Shown here: positions 58,805 through 64,000 of the stretch, piece by piece
How the letters are laid out: each line of letters begins with the position of its first letter
Position numbering within the stretch: position 1 is the first letter of the stretch
NCBI RefSeq assembly: GCF_011752525.1
Contig: NZ_VWXI01000010.1
Span: 124,001-188,000 of the forward strand
Reading direction: 5' to 3'
DNA length: 64,000 bases
Source: Pantoea sp. Cy-639
GTDB lineage: Bacteria; Pseudomonadota; Gammaproteobacteria; Pseudomonadales; Pseudomonadaceae
Notes under the pieces: generated by a model
What the model saw: only the letters and a program-made list of their open reading frames with translations
What the model was told of the DNA's origin: nothing
The model's database searches: none
Translations under genes and position numbers: made by a program

Positions 58805-61800
58805 ATGCAATGGCTTTTCATGCTGGTGGGGTTGGTGCTGGGGTTGGCGGCCGGCGAGTCGATCACCTCCGGGCTGCTTGGGGCATTGCTCGGCCTGGCC
58901 ATCGGCCAGGCGCTGCACCTGCGCCAACTGACCGACCAGCAGGCGGCAATGCGCACGCAACTGCAGGGGCTGGCCAAGCGTTTCGAGGATGAGACCGCCG
59001 CCTTGCAAGCACGCCTGGCACGGTTGAGCGGCGTGCAGGCAGCACCTGAGGACGCAGGGCAGGTGCCTGTCGACGACGCAACCGTGCAGGCCGAACAGCC
59101 TCTGGCAGAGGCCGAGCTGCCCCTGACGGTGCAGGCTGACGAGGCACCCCCTGACTTGCCGGCGTTGTCCGACGCCTGGGTCGAGGCGACACCGCCTGAA
59201 GCCGAAGTCCTGCCTGAGCCGCCCCGCGAGCCGCGCCGTCCGCGCGGGCCTTCGCTGCTCGGACGGGGAATCGCCCTGGCCAGGAACTGGTTGCTGGGCG
59301 GCAATACCGTGCTCAGGGTCGGCGTGCTCCTGTTGTTCCTGGGCCTGGCGTTCCTGCTGCGCTATGCCACCGAAGGCATGGTAGTGCCGCTGGAGCTGCG
59401 TTATGCCGGCGTTGCGGCCAGCGCCATGGTGCTGTTGGGCCTGGGCTGGTGGCTGCGCCGGCGCAATCCGCAGTATGGGTTGATGCTGCAGGGCACCGGC
59501 GTTGCCGTGCTGTACCTGACCGTGTTCGCGGCCATGCGCCTGCACCCGTTGCTCGACCCGCGGCTGGCGTTTGCGCTGCTGGTACTGACCACCGCGTTCT
59601 CGGCAATCCTGGCCGTGGCGCAGAACGCCCTGGGGCTGGCCGTGGCCGCGGCGCTGGGAGGCTTCGCGGCGCCGATCCTCACCGCCACGGGCAGCGGCAA
59701 TCACGTGGCGCTGTTCAGCTATTTCATCCTGCTCAACGCCGGCATCTTCGCGATTGCCTGGTTCAAGGCCTGGCGCCTGCTCAACCTGGTCGGTTTCGTC
59801 GGCACCTTCGGCATCGGTTTCGCCTGGGGGCTGCATGGGTATACGCCGCAACTGTTGAGCAGCACCGAGCCTTTCCTGGTCGTGCTGTTCCTGATGTACG
59901 TGGTCATCGGCCTGCTGTTCACCCGGCGCAAGCTGCGCGAGCAGGCAGGGCTGCCCGAGGCGGGCGAGGTTCTGCGGCACTGGGCGCGCGGGCGCACCGA
60001 CTATATCGATGCCACCGTGGTGTTCGGCCCGCCCTTGGTGGGGTTCGGCCTGCAGTACGCGATTGTCCAGCACATACCCTTCGCCACGGCGTTCAGCGCA
60101 TTGGGGCTGGGGCTGTTCTACCTGGTCCTGGCCAAGCTGTTGCGTGGGCGCAACACGCTGCTGATGGAAACCTGTCTTGCCCTGGGCGTGGTGTTCGGCA
60201 CCCTGGCCGTGCCACTGGGCCTGGATGCGCGCTGGACCTCGGCGACCTGGGCGGTGGAGGGCGCCGGTATCTATTGGCTGGGCTTGCGCCAAAGGCGAAC
60301 GTTGGCGCGGCTGTTCGCCTTGCTGCTGCAGGTGGGGGCCGGCCTGGCCTTCCTTGGCCAGCTCGGGCTCGGCCAGGACAGCCTGCTCGAAGGCGCGCCG
60401 CTGGGCGCCTTGATGCTCGGCGTGGCACTGCTGTTCAGCTACGGGCAACTGCGCATGGCGCCGGCGGCGCACTGTCATGGGTGGGAACGCCGCGGGGCGC
60501 CCTGGCTGGCGGTGGCAGGCCTGGCGTTCCTGTTCCTGATCGCGCCGTTGTGCCTGCAGGCGCAGGGAACGGCCATCGCCTGGGCGCTGCTCGGGCTGGT
60601 CACGCTGTGCGCAGGATTGCGCCTGCAGGCACGCAGTTTCCTGTTCAGTGCCATTGCCGTGCAGTTGTTGGGCGGCGCGGTGTTCCTCGGCGGGATGCAG
60701 TCCGATGGCCTGGAGGCCCGGTCCGGATGGGCGGACCTGGTGGTCTGCGCCTTGATCGGCGTCGCCTTGGTGGCGGGCATGCTGATCGCGATGCGCGACA
60801 GATCGATCAGCGAGGACCGGCGCCTGATGCGTGGTTTGTCACTGGCGATGCTGCTGGGCTTGCTGTTCGTCAATTTCGCGGTGTTGTTCGTCCTGCCTTG
60901 GCGTATCGCCGCGGCGGTGTGGGCGGGCAGCGGCCTGCTGATCATCTGGTTGAGCCTGCTGTTGCAACTGCGCGCAAGCTTCCTGTTCGGGCTGGCGTTG
61001 CAAGTGGCGGGGGGGATCGCCTTTCTGGTCGTCGGTCCGCTGCTGTTTGAGCAGGGCCCGGATGACACGCTGCGGCCCCTGGCCCACGCCGGTTTCTGGA
61101 CGCCGCTGGCGCTGGCACTGGCCGCGCAGGTCGGGGCCTGGCGCCTGTACCATGTCCAGCGCCATCAGCAGCCAGGCTTGCTGCAGGGCATGACCCTGCA
61201 GCGCTTGTCCCAGCTGCTGCTGGCCTGGGGGCTTGGCTGGTGGGCGATGGCCTTGGCCGGCGAAGTGCTGCGTTTTGTCGGGCTCGCGCAGCAGAGCGCG
61301 GCCTTGCTGGCCGTCGCGGGCCTCAGCGTGGCGGCCTGGAGCTGGCTGGCCAGGCGCTTGAGCTGGCCGGCCCTGGCGTGGCTATGCACGCTGCTGATGC
61401 CTGTGGCGAGCGTGATCCTGCTGTTCACGCTTGCTTCTGCGGCGCACCCGGCCGCCGGTTTTGGCTGGTTGGCCTGGGGGCTGGTCTTCGCCGTGCATTT
61501 CTGGTCGCTCAAGCGCCTGGATGGCGTGCTGGCGGCAGGCGTGCGCAGCGCCGCCCATGTATTCGGTTGCTGGCTGGTGCTGGCGGTACTGGCACTGGAG
61601 CTGCGCTACGCGATGATGGCGCTGGCCGAGCAGGCCAATGCCTGGCGCTGGCTGGGCTGGGCAGTGCTGCCCAGCCTGTTCCTCATGGCCATGGCCGCGC
61701 CCCGGGCGTGGCCTTGGCCGGTGGCCGCCTATCCGCGCGAATACCGGATCCTGGCGGCTGCGCCGGTGGCAGTGGCGATGCTGGGCTGGTTGTGGCTGGC

Positions 61801-62338
61801 CAATATCGCCAGTGACGGTAGCGCTGATCCGCTGCCGTACCTGCCGCTGCTCAATCCGCTCGAACTGGGCATGCTGCTGGTGCTGCTGGCGGTCCATGCC
61901 TGGCTGCGCCACGGCCTGGCGCAACTGGGCCTGGACCGGCATGCCCGCCAACTGTGTCAGGGCGTGGTCGGCGCGAGCCTGTTCGTGGTGCTCACGGCCG
62001 CGGTGTTCCGTGCGGTCCATCATTGGGGCTCGGTGCCCTATGAGCTGGATGCGTTGCTGGCGTCGATGCCGGTGCAGGCCGGTCTGTCCATCGTCTGGAC
62101 GTTGATCGCGCTCCCCCTGATGATCTTCGGCCACCTGCGCGGGCGGCGCGAGTTCTGGTTGCTGGGCGCCGCACTGATCGGCGTGGTGGTGGCCAAGCTG
62201 TTCTTCGTCGAGCTGGGCAACCGCGGTGGCCTTGAGCGTATCGTTTCCTTCATTGGCGTTGGCGTGTTGCTCCTGGTGGTCGGCTACTTTGCCCCACTGC
62301 CGCCGCGCAAGTCCGAGTCTGCACAGGTGAATGCATGA
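58805..62338 (+). CDS. DUF2339 large polytopic membrane protein
   Basis: 1,177 residues. A short N-terminal membrane stretch and a coiled-coil-like region (residues about 35-80), then a Pro/Glu-rich linker with the block PRRPRGPSLLGRGIALARNWLLGGNTVLRVGV, then more than 20 predicted helices to the end. This matches DUF2339. Function unknown. GGGAG precedes the ATG. It overlaps the DUF3999 gene by 4 bases; the two are a conserved pair in Pseudomonas. Confidence 0.9.
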   Translation: MQWLFMLVGLVLGLAAGESITSGLLGALLGLAIGQALHLRQLTDQQAAMRTQLQGLAKRFEDETAALQARLARLSGVQAAPEDAGQVPVDDATVQAEQPLAEAELPLTVQADEAPPDLPALSDAWVEATPPEAEVLPEPPREPRRPRGPSLLGRGIALARNWLLGGNTVLRVGVLLLFLGLAFLLRYATEGMVVPLELRYAGVAASAMVLLGLGWWLRRRNPQYGLMLQGTGVAVLYLTVFAAMRLHPLLDPRLAFALLVLTTAFSAILAVAQNALGLAVAAALGGFAAPILTATGSGNHVALFSYFILLNAGIFAIAWFKAWRLLNLVGFVGTFGIGFAWGLHGYTPQLLSSTEPFLVVLFLMYVVIGLLFTRRKLREQAGLPEAGEVLRHWARGRTDYIDATVVFGPPLVGFGLQYAIVQHIPFATAFSALGLGLFYLVLAKLLRGRNTLLMETCLALGVVFGTLAVPLGLDARWTSATWAVEGAGIYWLGLRQRRTLARLFALLLQVGAGLAFLGQLGLGQDSLLEGAPLGALMLGVALLFSYGQLRMAPAAHCHGWERRGAPWLAVAGLAFLFLIAPLCLQAQGTAIAWALLGLVTLCAGLRLQARSFLFSAIAVQLLGGAVFLGGMQSDGLEARSGWADLVVCALIGVALVAGMLIAMRDRSISEDRRLMRGLSLAMLLGLLFVNFAVLFVLPWRIAAAVWAGSGLLIIWLSLLLQLRASFLFGLALQVAGGIAFLVVGPLLFEQGPDDTLRPLAHAGFWTPLALALAAQVGAWRLYHVQRHQQPGLLQGMTLQRLSQLLLAWGLGWWAMALAGEVLRFVGLAQQSAALLAVAGLSVAAWSWLARRLSWPALAWLCTLLMPVASVILLFTLASAAHPAAGFGWLAWGLVFAVHFWSLKRLDGVLAAGVRSAAHVFGCWLVLAVLALELRYAMMALAEQANAWRWLGWAVLPSLFLMAMAAPRAWPWPVAAYPREYRILAAAPVAVAMLGWLWLANIASDGSADPLPYLPLLNPLELGMLLVLLAVHAWLRHGLAQLGLDRHARQLCQGVVGASLFVVLTAAVFRAVHHWGSVPYELDALLASMPVQAGLSIVWTLIALPLMIFGHLRGRREFWLLGAALIGVVVAKLFFVELGNRGGLERIVSFIGVGVLLLVVGYFAPLPPRKSESAQVNA

Positions 62339-63669
62339 AGCTGTTCGTACCGATGGCCTGGGTGGCCTTGCTGGCCACGCCGTTGGCCCACGCTGCCCAG
62401 GTGCCCCTGCAACTGGAAGGCGAAGGGCCCTGGTACCGCCTGGCGGTGCCCTTGAGCGTGCAGATGGCCGCCGGCCATGCTGACCTGCGTGATCTGCGGG
62501 TGCTCGATAAAGAAGGCGATGAGCTGGCCTATGCCTTGACCCAGGGCCGTCTGCAGACCGAGGCGCCGACCCGGGAGGCGGTCGTCAAGTGGTTCCCCTT
62601 GCGCGGGACGCTCGACACCGAGGCCGTACCGGCCATACGGGTCCAGCGCAGTGACAACGGCACGCTGGTCGAGGTCGCGGCGCCGGCCGCCGGCCAGGGA
62701 GGGCAAGTGCTGCGCGGATGGCTGCTGGACGCCAGCGCCTTCGCCGGGCCCTTGCACAGGCTGCGCCTGGACTGGCGCGCGCAGGAGGATGGTTTCCAGC
62801 GTTTCTCCATCGAAGCCAGCGACGATCTGCAGCACTGGCAGCCCTGGGGGGAGGGGCAGGTCGCCCGGCTGGCGTTCGATGGCGAGCAGGTCGAGCAACG
62901 CGACGTGAGCTTGCCGGGGGCCAGCGCGCGCTACCTGCGTCTGCTCTGGCAGGCCCCGCAACAGGCCCCGGCACTGCTCGATGCGCGGGTGGCCAGCCTG
63001 GGCGGCCAGACTCAGTCGGCGGCACTGGCCTGGTCGGCGCCGCTGCCAGCGACCTCGAGTGCGGCCGGGGAATACACATGGACCTTGCCGCTGGCACTGC
63101 CCCTCGAACGCCTTCAGCTCACGTTGCCGCCAGGCAACGTGCTGGCACCGGTCAGCCTGGCTTCGCGCAACGCCAGCAATGCCCAGTGGCAACCGTTGGC
63201 CAGTGGTCTGCTGTACCGCCTGCCCCAGGACGGCAAGGAGACCGTGCAGGACGAGATCGCATTGCCAGGCGTACCACTCAGGCAGTTGCGCTTGCGTGTC
63301 GACCCACGTGGAAACGGCCTGGGGAGCGACACACCGCGGATCCGCGTGGCGGTTGCTGAAACCGAAGTGGTGTTCCTCGCCCGAGGCTCCGCGCCTTATG
63401 CCCTGCGCGTCGGCGACGCCACGGCCCAGTCTGCGGCATTACCGCTGGGGACACTGATACCTGGCTACAGCCCCGCGCGTCTGGCCAGCCTGGGCCGCGC
63501 TACCCTCGATAGCGCGGTGCCGGACGCCATGGCGCCTGCCGCTGAAGCCGTTGCGCCAGGCACAGGGTGGCAGCGCATCGGCCTGTGGGCTGTGCTGCTG
63601 GCGGGCGTGGCGTTGCTGGGCGGCATGGCCTTCAGCCTGCTGCGCAAGCCGTCGGACAGCGCACGCTAG
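62335..63669 (+). CDS. DUF3999 exported membrane-anchored protein
   Basis: 444 residues with signal peptide (WVALLATPLAHAAQ), a beta-rich body (for example LRDLRVLDKEGDELAYAL and PLRQLRLRVDPRGNGLG) and a C-terminal transmembrane helix (IGLWAVLLAGVALLGGMAFSLL). It is the standard partner of the DUF2339 protein, to which it is coupled by a 4-base overlap. Probably a periplasmic domain that interacts with the membrane partner; function unknown. Confidence 0.9.
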   Translation: MKLFVPMAWVALLATPLAHAAQVPLQLEGEGPWYRLAVPLSVQMAAGHADLRDLRVLDKEGDELAYALTQGRLQTEAPTREAVVKWFPLRGTLDTEAVPAIRVQRSDNGTLVEVAAPAAGQGGQVLRGWLLDASAFAGPLHRLRLDWRAQEDGFQRFSIEASDDLQHWQPWGEGQVARLAFDGEQVEQRDVSLPGASARYLRLLWQAPQQAPALLDARVASLGGQTQSAALAWSAPLPATSSAAGEYTWTLPLALPLERLQLTLPPGNVLAPVSLASRNASNAQWQPLASGLLYRLPQDGKETVQDEIALPGVPLRQLRLRVDPRGNGLGSDTPRIRVAVAETEVVFLARGSAPYALRVGDATAQSAALPLGTLIPGYSPARLASLGRATLDSAVPDAMAPAAEAVAPGTGWQRIGLWAVLLAGVALLGGMAFSLLRKPSDSAR

Positions 63670-63683
63670 GCCTTGCACGCGCT

Positions 63684-64000
63684 TCACTGTTCCAGCGCGC
63701 AGTGGGCCGAGCGCCGACGGTACTGGCTTGGCGTCGCGGCCATGATGCGCTTGAACGCGGTGCTGAACGAGCTTTCCGACTCGTAGCCCAGGGAAAAGGC
63801 GATGGTCGAGATGTTGTCGGTGCCGTTGCGCAGCCGGTTGGCGGCCATCAGCATGCGCCAGCGCGCCAGGTAATCCATCGCGGTATTGCCGACCAACGCC
63901 TTGAACCGTTGCGCGAACACCGTGCGCGACACCCCGGCGATACGTGCCAACCCCTCCAGGGACCACTGCCGCGCAGGTTCGGCGTGCATCGCCGCGATGG
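63684..64000 (-). CDS. AraC-family regulator, 5' part beyond window
   Basis: Only the C-terminal ~105 residues are inside the window. They contain both AraC helix-turn-helix motifs: WSLEGLARIAGVSRTVFAQRFKALVG and ISTIAFSLGYESESSFSTAFKRIMAATPSQYRRR. The reading frame stays open to the right edge (IAAMHAEPARQ), so the start and sensing domain lie outside. Convergent with the DUF3999 gene, 14 bases apart. Confidence 0.9.
   Translation of the reverse strand, partial: IAAMHAEPARQWSLEGLARIAGVSRTVFAQRFKALVGNTAMDYLARWRMLMAANRLRNGTDNISTIAFSLGYESESSFSTAFKRIMAATPSQYRRRSAHCALEQ

Noticed and set aside
1..64000. Search for CRISPR arrays, tRNA/rRNA genes, integrases and insertion sequences
   Set aside because: No direct-repeat arrays, cloverleaf-like genes or transposase ORFs were seen by eye; a tool-based scan would be needed to exclude degenerate ones.

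Overview
The window is GC-rich, densely coded bacterial DNA that reads as a Pseudomonas chromosome of the P. putida / P. entomophila type. Supporting this are a PagL lipid A deacylase, a SoxR with a divergent MFS gene, the DUF2339/DUF3999 pair, and a pms cluster in the order C-E-A-B known for pseudomonine. The species is inferred, not proven. No tRNA, rRNA, CRISPR array, integrase or insertion sequence was seen.

Layout. 1-5.9 kb: a partial homodimeric pyruvate dehydrogenase E1 gene divergent from a MarR regulator with two matching operator-like dyads; a lipoprotein and pagL; a two-component system; a tiny membrane protein. 6.0-31.1 kb: a salicylate/threonine/histamine siderophore locus (pseudomonine type). 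It comprises a TonB receptor, a periplasmic-binding-protein ABC importer, two ABC half-exporters and an ECF sigma factor (all minus strand). It also has T-C and Cy-Cy-A NRPS proteins, an N-monooxygenase, isochorismate synthase, a salicylate-activating enzyme, histidine decarboxylase, isochorismate pyruvate lyase, a Fur-like winged-helix protein and a FetAB-like exporter. Three Fur-box-like sites sit at its control points. The genes fit one route: chorismate to salicylate, activation, coupling to cyclised threonine, release on hydroxylated histamine, export, and re-import of the iron complex.

31.3-35.9 kb: a visibly less GC-rich gene for a ~1,530-residue LRR/NEL-type E3 ubiquitin ligase-like toxin. 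36.0-51.8 kb: one 12-gene minus-strand operon. Its upstream half is the six-gene ebo (EDB) set; eboD is fused to a VTT/DedA-like membrane domain. Its downstream half holds two exported c-type heme proteins, two large proteins that look like the N-terminal part of the violacein enzyme VioB, one exported protein of unknown family and a beta-propeller protein. This composite operon is the best candidate for an undescribed system. A ~600-base AT-rich, gene-free region precedes it.

52.4-64 kb: a SoxR-MFS divergent pair with a perfect palindrome between them, a DUF3142 lipoprotein overlapping a TPR-type protein, a thymidylate-kinase-like protein, the DUF2339-DUF3999 membrane pair, and the 3' part of an AraC-family regulator at the edge.
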